From contig OZ024840.1 of assembly GCA_964017145.1 (NCBI GenBank), positions 4,216,001-4,280,000 of the forward strand: 64,000 nt of DNA, read 5' to 3'. Each line of letters starts with the position of its first letter. Positions within the stretch are counted from its first letter, which is position 1. A model generated the notes under the pieces. The model saw nothing but the letters and a program-made list of their open reading frames with translations. It did no database searches and was not told the origin of the DNA. Positions 38,459-48,051 of the stretch are shown here, one piece after another. This DNA is from Agrocybe praecox (taxonomy: Eukaryota; Basidiomycota; Agaricomycetes; Agaricales; Agrocybaceae). Made by a program: the position numbers and the translations under genes.

Positions 38459-39418
38459 TCAAGCGCTAGCAGGCGGGTCTGGACCGACCAACATGAACGT
38501 GCCTGCGATGGGTTGCCCAAGGCCAACTGCTCCGGCGAACTGGCTGATGTTGAACGAAAAGATCGAACTTGTAGAGTTTGCCAGAGTTTGCGTATCGAAC
38601 GCCTTCGATTGTTCAAAGAGTAAGAAAACATATCTGAAAAAAATGCAAAGATAAACAGGGGCTATAGCCACAAAAAAATAAAATCCGCGAGAGTCGTGTG
38701 CGTTGACTTACCGATGAGGATCAGAACCAGCAGGAGGCTTCGGCTGATGGTATTCAGTCAGAGGTGGAGTATGATTGGTGAGATGGGCGAGGTCTTAGAC
38801 CTGTAACAGTTCTGTCTATGAGGTTTGCGAGTTTGCAACACCGGCTCGCCGGGCCTCTGTCATAGACAGAACGGTCACCGGTCTAGCGAGGTCTCGTTGT
38901 TCGCGTACGAAGTTACCACCAAGGAAGTGCCGAACTTGTGCAGCCGTTCGAGTTTGTGGAGTGGGTACGTCAAGGTCCACCGCTGCTACCACGAAAGGCC
39001 CATTTCCGATAGATCCGACGACACCAAATGTAGGAGGTCCAACGGTGGCTAACATATATCATAGTAAGTCAGCCAGCCAAGGTAAATCGGTATCGACAAG
39101 CAAATTTCCTGATACTCACCATTCCTTGGAAGGCGTATTCCTGCCTGAAGTGTGATGGGGCGGCCAGTTGGTTGGGCAAATGTGACTTCCAACAAGGCCT
39201 TGGGGTTAAATGGCAAGCTCAAATTTCCAGGAACCTTGGTAAAACAAAAACAAAAAATGTCAGTCACACAAATACTTGCAAATTATTGCAAAGTAAAGTA
39301 TCGACGAAACGCTCACCAGAGCCTCGCCAAATACTCTCTTGACAGTCTCGAGGCTAACATCTTGGGCAGCAGCAAGCGTCGTAAGGGCAACGACAAAGCA
39401 ACCAGAAATAAAACGCAT
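38459..39418 (-). CDS. Secreted PEBP-like protein, interrupted by a MITE
   Basis: ATG at 39418 gives the signal peptide MRFISGCFVVALTTLAAA followed by QDVSLETVKRVFGEAL. Exon 2 has PFNPKALLEVTFAQPTGRPI. Exon 3 has GPFVVAAVDLDVPTPQTR and RHFLGGNFVREQRDLA. The next coding block is HLTNHTPPLTEYHQPKPPAG then SDPHR, and the last exon is YVFLLFEQSKAFDTQTL...NISQFAGAVGLGQPIAG..TFMLVGPD. These are the phosphatidylethanolamine-binding protein motifs (D-x-D/DVPTP, HFLGGN, PPAGSDPHRYVFLLFEQ). Between DLA and HLTN sits a 90-bp element plus a 9-bp duplication carrying two in-frame stops. Without the insertion the frame is perfect. One possible rescue uses donor GTAACT in GGTGGTAACTTC and acceptor GTCTAAG, keeping frame but losing GNFVREQR. 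The allele is therefore either disrupted or carries a newly intronised element. Confidence 0.75.
38796..38885. mobile_element. 90-bp MITE with perfect 9-bp target site duplication
   Basis: The element begins TAGACCTGTAACAGTTCTGT and ends in the imperfect complement ACGGTCACCGGTCTA, giving terminal inverted repeats of about 25 bp with three mismatches. It is flanked on both sides by GCGAGGTCT (38787-38795 and 38886-38894), a perfect 9-bp target duplication, as made by Mutator-like (9-11 bp) transposases; hAT elements make 8 bp. It has no coding capacity. It lies inside the PEBP-like coding sequence. Confidence 0.85.
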
Positions 39419-39959
39419 GATTGGAAGTGGTTGGAAGTGGAAAAGGTTTTTTATGGTAAAAAGTGGGCTCTAAGACCCTTTTATATGATCCTTATAGGCT
39501 GACCGAAAATGATTACAGGCAGCTATAAGTGGCAAAGAATTCTTTTTCTTTTTAAAAAAAATTGAGCGGGATCCTGATTCCTAGGATCCTTTTATGTGCT
39601 CCTAATAGGCTGACCAGAAATCGCCCTCTCATCATCCTGGATCTTTTTAGACTTGGAGACAGGATATAAGCAGGTAGTAAGAAATTTTTGAAAGAAACTC
39701 CAGAACAACCATTACCCGGTTTTTGGCAGAGATTGAAGCATCCTGCGCGAAAAATGGGTAATTAGGAACAAATGGTGGACCGGGAAAAAACGATTGGAAG
39801 ACAGCAGATAATTTTTTATCCTAGCCAGTAGTGTTAAGTACCATGTGGCAACGTTCTTCAATGGTGGACACTTGTGAGCCACCACAAATTAAGGTCCAGC
39901 AGCAGCGCGTCGCGTAACACGTCTAAATTACTATCACGTGAACAAAGGTTTCATTTCGT
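39419..39959. other. Promoter flank of the PEBP-like gene
   Basis: No gene recognised. TTTTATATGATCCTTATAGG (about 39480) and TTTTATGTGCTCCTAATAGG (about 39590) are two similar stretches about 110 bp apart, each followed by CTGACC(A/G)AAA, a local repeat upstream of the gene. Confidence 0.4.
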
Positions 39960-40735
39960 AGTAATAGTATGACCACCCTCCGGGCCAATGCCCTGCGCCC
40001 AGCCCCTGCCCTCACACCAGTATGTGGGCGGTACTTACTACCACCACCACTCACGGTCCCACATTGCCCTCCTCTGGTCTCGACCAACCAAACAGCCCCT
40101 CCCCTCTCGATAGGGATGTGGGCGGTGTTTACCACTACTGCCGCCGACCTCGACAGCAACCTGCCCCTCCCCTCTGCAAAGGGATGCGGGCGGTGCAACG
40201 CGACGACGACGGTGGTAGCGGATGAGGGCGATAATGGCAGGTGACGAGGATGACGACACATAGGCTTTCCCACTCCACCACCGTCGTAGACGAGACGATG
40301 AGGATGAGGAGGCAGCGACAACGACAGGGTGCACACGACCCGACACGGCGACGAATGCGACGAGGATGACACAGTCGCGCCTTTGGCCCTCCCCTCGCTG
40401 CGGGGATGTGGGCAGTGCTCCTATTCACGCCGGGCACGCCAACGACAACACCCGAGATTCACAGCTGGGCCGTGCTGTGGGTTTCACCCAACACAACGCC
40501 GAGGTCCATAGCACCACCTCCAACCGACGGAAACGAACATCGCAGCAGCGGATGGCGACCACGACAATGGATGACCACGACGACAGCAATGTCGTCTGTC
40601 ATACCCACCCACCTACGCACAACCACCACCACCTTTGCACTTTCCGCATTGTGAACACCGTCGACTGCTACCACCACCACCGCCATCACCGGCCGACAGT
40701 GGCGACAACGGAGAGGTAAACAAGGGACAAGTGAA
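39960..40735. repeat. GC-rich low-complexity patch with dispersed unit
   Basis: Base composition changes sharply to GC-rich with CAC/CCA and GAC runs. A unit of the form CCCCTCCCCTC...GGGATGTGGGCGGTG recurs: ATGTGGGCGG at 40022 and 40116, ATGCGGGCGG at 40184 and ATGTGGGCAG at 40406. The C-rich and G-rich halves could pair or form G-rich structures. All six frames are long and open here because of composition; I call no gene. Confidence 0.6.
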
Positions 40736-40738
40736 AGA

Positions 40739-40826
40739 GAGTACAACAGCGAGTAGGGGTGAGTACGACAGTCGGTGAGAGCGAGTACAACAGCGAGGGG
40801 TGGCGAGTGCGACAGTCAAGGAGGGT
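40739..40826 (+). repeat. Four 22-bp tandem repeats
   Basis: Units start at 40739, 40761, 40783 and 40805 and share GAGTRCRACAGYS; odd and even units are more alike, showing an older 44-bp duplication. Confidence 0.8.
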
Positions 40827-41398
40827 GCCGGTGAGTACCGTCTCTCCTCCCTTTGCTGTCCTCGTCCCCTTCGCACCTTATATATTATTTAGTGTATACA
40901 CTACATGTAAAGCAAAGCAATGTAGAAATATAATGATTTCTCGAACCTTTTTATATGTTTTGGAAAGAATGTAAGTACTAAAGTGGCAATAACTGCCGGG
41001 TTTGGAAGTGGGACCCAAATCAGACGCTGGCAAGTGTTTTGTGAAACTATCTACTCTAGTCGAAGTCTAGCACATATATAGATATTCATACATAAAGGTA
41101 GCTGCTACACTGCTATTTTTTACCTGGTTTTCATTCTATTCTAAGACTTAATGATTGTTTCTGTTTTTGGTTAGGACAGAAATAATGTTCTTGGACATCC
41201 TTTCGGGCGGAAGGAAAATCGTACCGAAGTTTCTAATTTTACTCAATGTATAATTCATCAACGGCACCGCTCATGTATGTCAGCGTTCTGGTGTTTTGAG
41301 GTGACTCGAAAACGTCAACTTTCCGGGGGGTGATTATATCAAGTTGGAGTAATCTTTCCTTCCAACAGTCACCACAACCACCACAACCGCCTGCAGAT
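40827..41398. other. Upstream region of the kinase gene
   Basis: No gene is seen. The inferred promoter and 5' UTR of the kinase lie here; CCACAACCACCACAACC directly precedes the start codon. Confidence 0.4.
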
Positions 41399-42998
41399 AT
41401 GTCTATTCCTTGCAAGGTATGAACGTTCTCTATCGTATCACACTCGTTTCTGACGGGCGCATCGCCCTAGTACCGCACAGGGGAGACTCTCGGCAAGGGC
41501 ACCTACGCCACCGTAAAGGAGGCCATTCATGCAGAGACAAAAAAATTCTATGCATTGAAGGTTATCAACAAAAAGTTTATAAAGGGCCGCGAAGACATGG
41601 TTTCTTTCACTTTCCTGCGTGATTTTCATCGATAGCGCTCATACATGATGTAAGGTTCGAAATGAGGTCGCTGTGCTGAAGCGCATATCGGGTGGACATC
41701 GTAACGTTATTACCATGCACGATCGCTTTGAAGTATGTCTTTTTATGTGCTACACCATTCATACTATCTAAAATTCAAACGATTAGAGTAAAAACAATGT
41801 CTATCTGTGTTTAGATCTGTGTACGGGCGGTGAGCTCTTCGACCGGATATGTTCAAAGGGGAACTATTATGAAAAGTAATTATCTTTGCGCCCTTGGTGG
41901 TATGATTTCTTACTAAACCCGTGTAGAGATGCTTCAGAGCTATTGCGGACCATCTTCAACGCCCTCAAGTACATCCATGATTCAGGAATCGTTCATCGAG
42001 GCGCGTTTTATTATCACATCATCACATCTCGTTTCTCATCATCTAATCTTTTCGATGTGAATAGACTTGAAACCCGAAAACTTAGTCTTCCGGAGCCCAG
42101 ACGAAAAGGCTGACATCATGATCGCAGATTTTAGCCTGAGTCGGATTATGGAGGAGGAGAAATTGGATCAGCTTACTGAGGTCTGCGGGACGCCAGGGGT
42201 ACGTGATCATCGTTGTTCTTCAAAATCAAACGATCTGCTAACAGTCAATGTAGTACATGGCCCCTGAAATCTTCAAAAAGAGTCAGTCGAATCACCACTT
42301 CTCCTCAATAAAGGGCACTCGGTTCTAATTAGTATACAGCTGGCCATGGGAAACCCGTGGACATCTGGGCTATGGGCGTTATCACCTATTTCCTACTGGC
42401 GGGATACACCCCCTTTGATCGCGACAGCCCGCAGCAGGAAGTGGAAGCGGTCATTGCGGGAGATTATAAATTCGAGCCAGAGTATTGGCAGGACGTCTCG
42501 GAAACGGCGAAGGATTTCGTGAAATATTGCTTGACCTTAGATCCAGCGAAGAGACCCACGGTTTCTCAGGCTTTAGAACATAAGGTGCGTCGTAATATTA
42601 CTTGTTGTGCATGTTAAATTATATCGGGCTTCCTTGCAGTGGTTAGCTGATACCGAACCTCATTTCGTGCCCGATCTTACACGTGAAGATGGTGGTCCGG
42701 TGGATCTGCTTCCCACTGTTATGAAAGCATCCAATACTAAGAGACTCGGTGAGTGGACTTTTATTTTACAAGCATCCCTTTGTTGATAATTTCTTCCAGG
42801 GAGCAAAGCTACTTCAACGATCGAGGCCGTGAACAGGATGGCGCTTCTCGCCCGTGCCGATACTGGATTGAATAAGACAAGGGACAATTTGAATTTGGAG
42901 TATAAAGAGGAGTCTGCAAAGGTCAGTGTTGATCATCTACCAAAAACCACGTTGGATGCTGATTGTTGTTTTTATTTGCTGTTTTGCGGCAGTTATGA
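41399..42998 (+). CDS. CaMK-family protein kinase with DFS in place of DFG
   Basis: Eleven exons (first 18 nt, seventh 28 nt, last 6 nt) sum to 1032 nt, 343 residues. Key elements: glycine loop LGKGTYATV (13-21), Lys36 in ALKVINKK, Glu53 in RNEVAVL, IVHRDLKPENLVF with Asp130 and Asn135, then ADFSLSRIM where Ser153 replaces the glycine of DFG, VCGTPGYMAPE (APE 177-179), VDIWAMGVITYFLLAGYTPF and RPTVSQALEHKWL. This order matches fungal calcium/calmodulin-dependent kinase I; a C-terminal tail of about 80 residues follows. The intron within the HRD codon (42001-42064) begins GC rather than GT. All catalytic residues except the DFG glycine are kept. It may still be active or have altered regulation of the activation loop. 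Confidence 0.88.
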
Positions 42999-43943
42999 GT
43001 AAGTCACAGAGATAAGATAAGATGATCCAAATGCGGAAGTCACACATCTGACCAAGATCTAGCATTTATCTGGACCATTTGGTTTTCTTAAAAGTATTTA
43101 ACATCTCAACACAGGTAATTATGGTGCAAAAATGCAGTACCACAGGGAATGCATAGAGAAGAATTATGTTCACAAGGGTTGGATTCAAGTAGGCAATTGG
43201 TAGGCAACCTGCGAAGAGAATTTGGCCGTTGCTAATTTTTTTCGTTTAAGTAACAAGTATTGTATTCACTAATATACATATTAATACATGATCTCTATGT
43301 TGCCTCTACGTAGAGTACGCGCCCAACCCCCAAATACGCATTAGCGCATGTTTGGCGCACATTGTTGATGATTGATGGCTAATTTCTCTAATATGTATGC
43401 TTGATTCTGTTGGAACGAATTTTGAATGATTCAATGTATTGTTACTAGTATGATGTCTAATGTAACCACATTTACGCTGACGATTGTAATCCATCGAGTC
43501 TTTGATCCATCGACTCATCGAGCACAACTCCGAGTGACTCCAAACGAGGTTAAGTTGAGTAAGTTAACGTTCGAAATAGGTGTAATGATATAATAACATC
43601 AAGGCAACATTCGGCAGACAAGCAGATGGGAAATTGTACTCACATTTGGAAATTCCTGTTCAAATTCCGATCATTTGTTCCAAAACTGGGAGAAAACACT
43701 TGGCCTCACTTGGCCCAAACGCATCAATAATCAGAACGCATTTGGAAGGCCCTTGGACATGACCAATTTTCCAAATTCCCTGGATTCTTCGATCGTTTCG
43801 ATCATTTCCAACCTTGGCCTTAAGTTTTAACAGCTCCGGATATCGACGTCAGCAAGCATGGCAGAATTCCTATTCTATCACGAGGTTGATGACTTTTTCG
43901 GCAACCAGAGCTTAGAGGGTCTTTGAGCAGTACCACCACCATC
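42999..43943. other. Intergenic between kinase and F-box copy E
   Basis: AT-rich with no recognised gene. Inferred promoter of copy E in the last few hundred bases. Confidence 0.45.
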
Positions 43944-46470
43944 ATGTCGAAAAAAAGACCTAGGTATAGTTATTCGGAAGATTCTGAAGACGAAGCACCC
44001 ATGGACGTCAAAAAAACGAGGATCATAGAACAAATCTCCAGTGGGGATGAGAGCCTGCAAGACGTAGGTCTCAGTGGAGATGAATCAAACTACAGTGGCA
44101 GTGAAGACACCGACAACGAAATTAGTGTCAGCCCAGCTCCCCGAACCGTATCAGGGGAGGCTAGTATGAAACCAGTACCGGAATTGGTGGATATGCCCTT
44201 GGATATCTTGTTGGAGGTGATATTTCTCTCTTTTTCTCGTGATTTTATGTCATACTAATATGTATTCTGTCACAAGATCTTTCCCAGAGTTTTGCCAAAG
44301 GACCTTCTAGCTCTAGCTCGGACGACAAAGAGTCTTCGAAAGGTCCTCTTAAACCGGTCAGATTCTGCGACTGTTTGGAAAGGGGCTCGTTCGCATCTCG
44401 CAGGATTTCCGGACTGTCCACCTGGAATAAGCGAACCTCTATATGCCCACCTTTCCTTCGAAAATATCTGTGATGTACGATTCTCCATAAAATGGTGATT
44501 ATACTGTGCTTAAAAAATTTGCACTCTAGCGCTGTAACAAAACGACTGCCGCTTCTCGCCCTGTGTGGGAAATCAAGTTGAGATTGTGTAAAGATTGCGA
44601 GAAGAAGGAGTAAGTAATTTAAAATCAATGCCATATCCACATTAACATGCCACTGTCCCAGATTTGTAGAAGATAACGACTTACCCAGAGATTTGACCTG
44701 TCATATGAAGAGGTATATCCCGACAATTAGTCATAAAAGGTATAGAAGAAGTGGTGAGAGATGTTTTTGCAGTCGTATTCCAATATCGCTGATTTAAAAA
44801 CAGATCCTCAAGCATTGTACTCTTCGACCGCCGCTGGCATGCTACTTAGTGTTACCGAAGATGAGAGCAAGAAGATACTTTCACTATTCAAGTCTTTACA
44901 AAAGGTAAGTCAGATTCTCTTTCTTTTACCAGTTGCTTACCTACTAGCAGCATCGCGGTCCCTGGGATATCTGGTCTGAGAAAGTGGCGAAAGAAGAGAA
45001 AGCTCGCAAAGACAAAATCACAAAAGAGCGAATTGACAGGTGATAATTCAACGTACACTTACCTTTTGACAACCCTAACCAATATTTCACGCAGGCTTTT
45101 TGCATATTTGAAGAAGTCAAAGTGGAGAGATGAAATACGAAGGATGGGTGCTAATGCAAATATATTGCTATGTGATCCAGCTATGCTAAAGGCCTCTAAG
45201 AAAGAGTTTTCGTACAACAGTGTGTATTTTCTGGATTAATTTTTCTTCGCTTGTTTGATGTGCACATAGTTTATGATAAGTTCCTCGAAGACATCGCAGG
45301 AACCATGGAAGGCGTCAAGAAGGAACGTCTTGATAACGAACGTGGCGAATTTCTTAAGAAATGTCTACCAGTCTTAAGGACCGTCGTGGAAAGGCACGTG
45401 AAAACCCTCCCCGTAAATGCGCTACATCCCAGCGTCGGCGAAGTATTCAATCATCCCATTACTCAAGGCATCATTACCGACATGATGTCGGACCCCACGG
45501 TGGTCGAAGAACGGTTCGACATTATGGTACATGCATTTCCCATCATTACGTCGAAATGGAAAACGCGAACGACAAATCAATTGACTGAGCTTGTCATGTT
45601 CTGGATAGATCAGCTTTCCAACGCAAAGCATGACCCCAAGATCGTCCTTGACCTCGCTGTAACAACGTTCCGATGCACAAAATGCTCGGCGCACAGCTTA
45701 AGGTATCCTGGAGTTCTGATGCATCGATGTGCAATTGCCCCCAAACCTTCGTCTCCCTATACCGAGGAGTCATTCCTTTCCGTCGATAAAAGGCTCGTGG
45801 AGGAATGTATCTCCGAAATTTATTGGAATTCTGCGAAGGTCATCCGATTTGACATAGAAGCTTTTCAGGAGATGGTACGAGTTGTGAAGGTGGTTGGGAT
45901 GAATCCCACAGTGGCAACTTTTGCAGAGATGGACGCACTAGATCCTGTATTCGAATGTGTGTCCTGCCATAGAGAACGCGAAGGCCGTGCCGTCATGAGC
46001 TGGTCGTCACTGGTAAGTCAAAAAAAAAATCAACAAAAAAAAAAAGTCAGATTAATGCCTAATCATGCGCTTTTTGTGCACTGAATTAGCTTCACCATAG
46101 GTCATCGGCTCGCAAGCCCCTATATCTCTCTCTTGCGCAAAATTTTAAATTGCAGCTAGTCAATGATGACGACGCCCAACTGGCGAGACCTCGGCTGAGG
46201 GAAGAACGTCAACGTCGTCGGGCTGCAGTCAACTATCGGGATATGATCTATATGCATTGCAGAGAGGAGGATAATTTGATAGACTTGATGAAACATGTTA
46301 GCACAGAGTACGTGAAATTTGAAAGGGGAGAATTTTCAACCTGATGCTTCTTCGACTCTAGGCATGGTATAGCGCACCCAACGGAGGCTGACATTGCTCA
46401 GTATATCGGGTCCGCTCCTGTTCCTGATAAGATTTATATCTGGCCACCGAGGATGAACCAAGATGCTTAA
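43944..46470 (+). CDS. F-box/Cys-His family copy E
   Basis: ATG at 43944 starts MSKKRPRYSYSEDSEDEAPM, an acidic Ser-rich N-terminus longer than in other copies, then the F-box LVDMPLDILLE and, after an intron, IFPRVLPKDLLALARTTKSL. The first cluster is CNKTTAASRPVWEIKLRLCK plus DC. The long exon from about 45290 has VKKERLDNERGEFLKK, LPVNALHPSVGEVFNHP, RCTKCSAHSLRYPGVLMHRC and FECVSCHREREGRA. The finger is changed: the usual CxHC reads YMHC, so the first of its two cysteines is tyrosine, while H-x4-H is kept. The protein ends KIYIWPPRMNQDA. No stop or frame break found. It may retain F-box function with a weakened last zinc site. Confidence 0.8.
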
Positions 46471-47090
46471 TGTGACGTGGAAAGTGACAGCGACAACGAT
46501 CGTAGATCATCGAAACGGACCCGTGCAGCTAAGATATCATGGAACAGGAATGGAGAAGGCTATGAAAACCCTTTCTGAACGAAGAAAAAACCAGTGATAT
46601 CTTGGGTGCTGGTTAGTTCAGCTCGTCAACTACTACTCGCAGCCCCGACGGTACTATCTTTTATGTCAAGTCGCCGAGGATCATGGTTGAAGCACGAGTC
46701 GGTAACGTCGACAGGCGCCCGGTACTTCTACTCAATCTTGCTGTTTTCCTTAGCTACGAAATAGGTTAGAGATTCATGACATCGTCGTGGACCTCTGGCT
46801 CAAAAATAATCAACGGTCTATAATCAATTCATGATTTTTTCTTTCTCGATTATCGGTGTTGCAGACGTTGGGTCTATCGCTCCGCAGACACAAATTACTC
46901 CTTCAACCTCAGAGATGGAAGAAAAGGGTGCAAGCCGCTGTCTGGTGACTCATGGGTCGCCGGAGACCGTCTATTTCTTGAAATACGGTGGGCTAGTGGA
47001 AAGATTCTGAGGGTAAAAGTACACGGCCTGCTAATGAATACCAGATTTCCCCTCCTTGAAGGGTCTGACAAGTTATGTTCACCCCAAGAG
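46471..47090. other. 3' flank of F-box copy E
   Basis: No gene recognised. The stretch from about 47050 (GGTCTGACAAGTTATGTTCA) already resembles the tandem unit that follows. Confidence 0.4.
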
Positions 47091-47356
47091 CTGGGAAAGT
47101 GGAAGTAATGGCCGATCAATATGACCAGGCGTTTCCTCTTTGGAATCTGACAGGTTTATTCCAACTTCAAGAGCTGGGAAAGTGGAAGTAATGGCCGATC
47201 AATATGACCAGGTGTTTCCTCTTTGGAATCTGACAGGTTTATTCCAACTTCAAGAGCTGGGAAAGTGGAAGTAATGGCCGATCAATATGACCAGGTGTTT
47301 CCTCTTTGGAATCTGACAACTTTATTCCAACTTCAATAGCTGGGAAAGTGGAAGTT
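47091..47356 (+). repeat. 83-bp tandem repeat, three full copies plus part
   Basis: CTGGGAAAGTGGAAGTAATG begins units at 47091, 47174 and 47257, with a partial fourth at 47340; the period is exactly 83 bp and copies differ at few positions (for example GCG/GTG in CCAGGCGTTT). A degenerate half-copy precedes it. Confidence 0.9.
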
Positions 47357-48051
47357 CTATGCTTCTGGAATTCTATGGCATGAATACTCGCCTTCAAGGA
47401 TATGGGAACAGCGCCAGCAGATGAAGCTGTGTAACGTGGGACAAAGTGTCGACTCTTGGAGTTGTTTGGTTCCAACTTTTTCCTTCAAGGGGATGGGAAT
47501 GTCATTGTTTACTACCACCATAAACTTTTGAGAGAGATGGGAACGGCGCAAGGAACTCGAGCTTTTTAAAGAATGATGGGAAACTTTCTGCAACGTGGGC
47601 TAAATTGTTGACTTTCAGGAAGTCGGCACGTAGCAAGGAAGCGATTATCTGTACGGTCAGATTTTTTGGGAGTTAGATGTTATCGGAGAAGGGAATAGAG
47701 TAAGGTACAGTTTCTTTCACGTCTCTTACTTGTTGTTTTTCTAATCGTTGATTTAGCGCGACTCTCCCGTTAAGAGAACGCCAAGATGCCAATTTCATCC
47801 TTTTGTGCTCTTTGCTATCTCTGCAAGGTGTGAGATCCTCTAGAAGCCCATAGCAGTGGGTGATACTCGAAACGAGCATAGACGATCAAACGATGCCGAT
47901 GCCAAAGATAGGCATATGCTACTCGACTCCCACGTAGTATATTGAGGGGTTCTTTCTCAATACTGAAATGACTCTCAACTGCCTAAGTACGTATACAGCT
48001 CTATATAAACACTGGCACACTCCTTGTGGCTTATCATCATATTGCACCATC
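47357..48051. other. Degenerate repeat flank and promoter of copy F
   Basis: Phrases such as CAACGTGGG.(C/A)AAA and GATGGGAA recur (near 47432 and 47591), suggesting an older layer of duplication. No gene. A TATATAAA-like string lies at about 48000, roughly 50 bp before the copy F start. Confidence 0.45.

Noticed and set aside
39923..40876. Several overlapping open frames of 80-150 codons on both strands
   Set aside because: They follow from GC-rich repeats; all six frames are open and the products are His/Pro or Arg-rich with no family resemblance.
47091..47356. CRISPR-like regular repeat
   Set aside because: The repeats are contiguous 83-bp tandem units with no spacers, in a eukaryotic genome.
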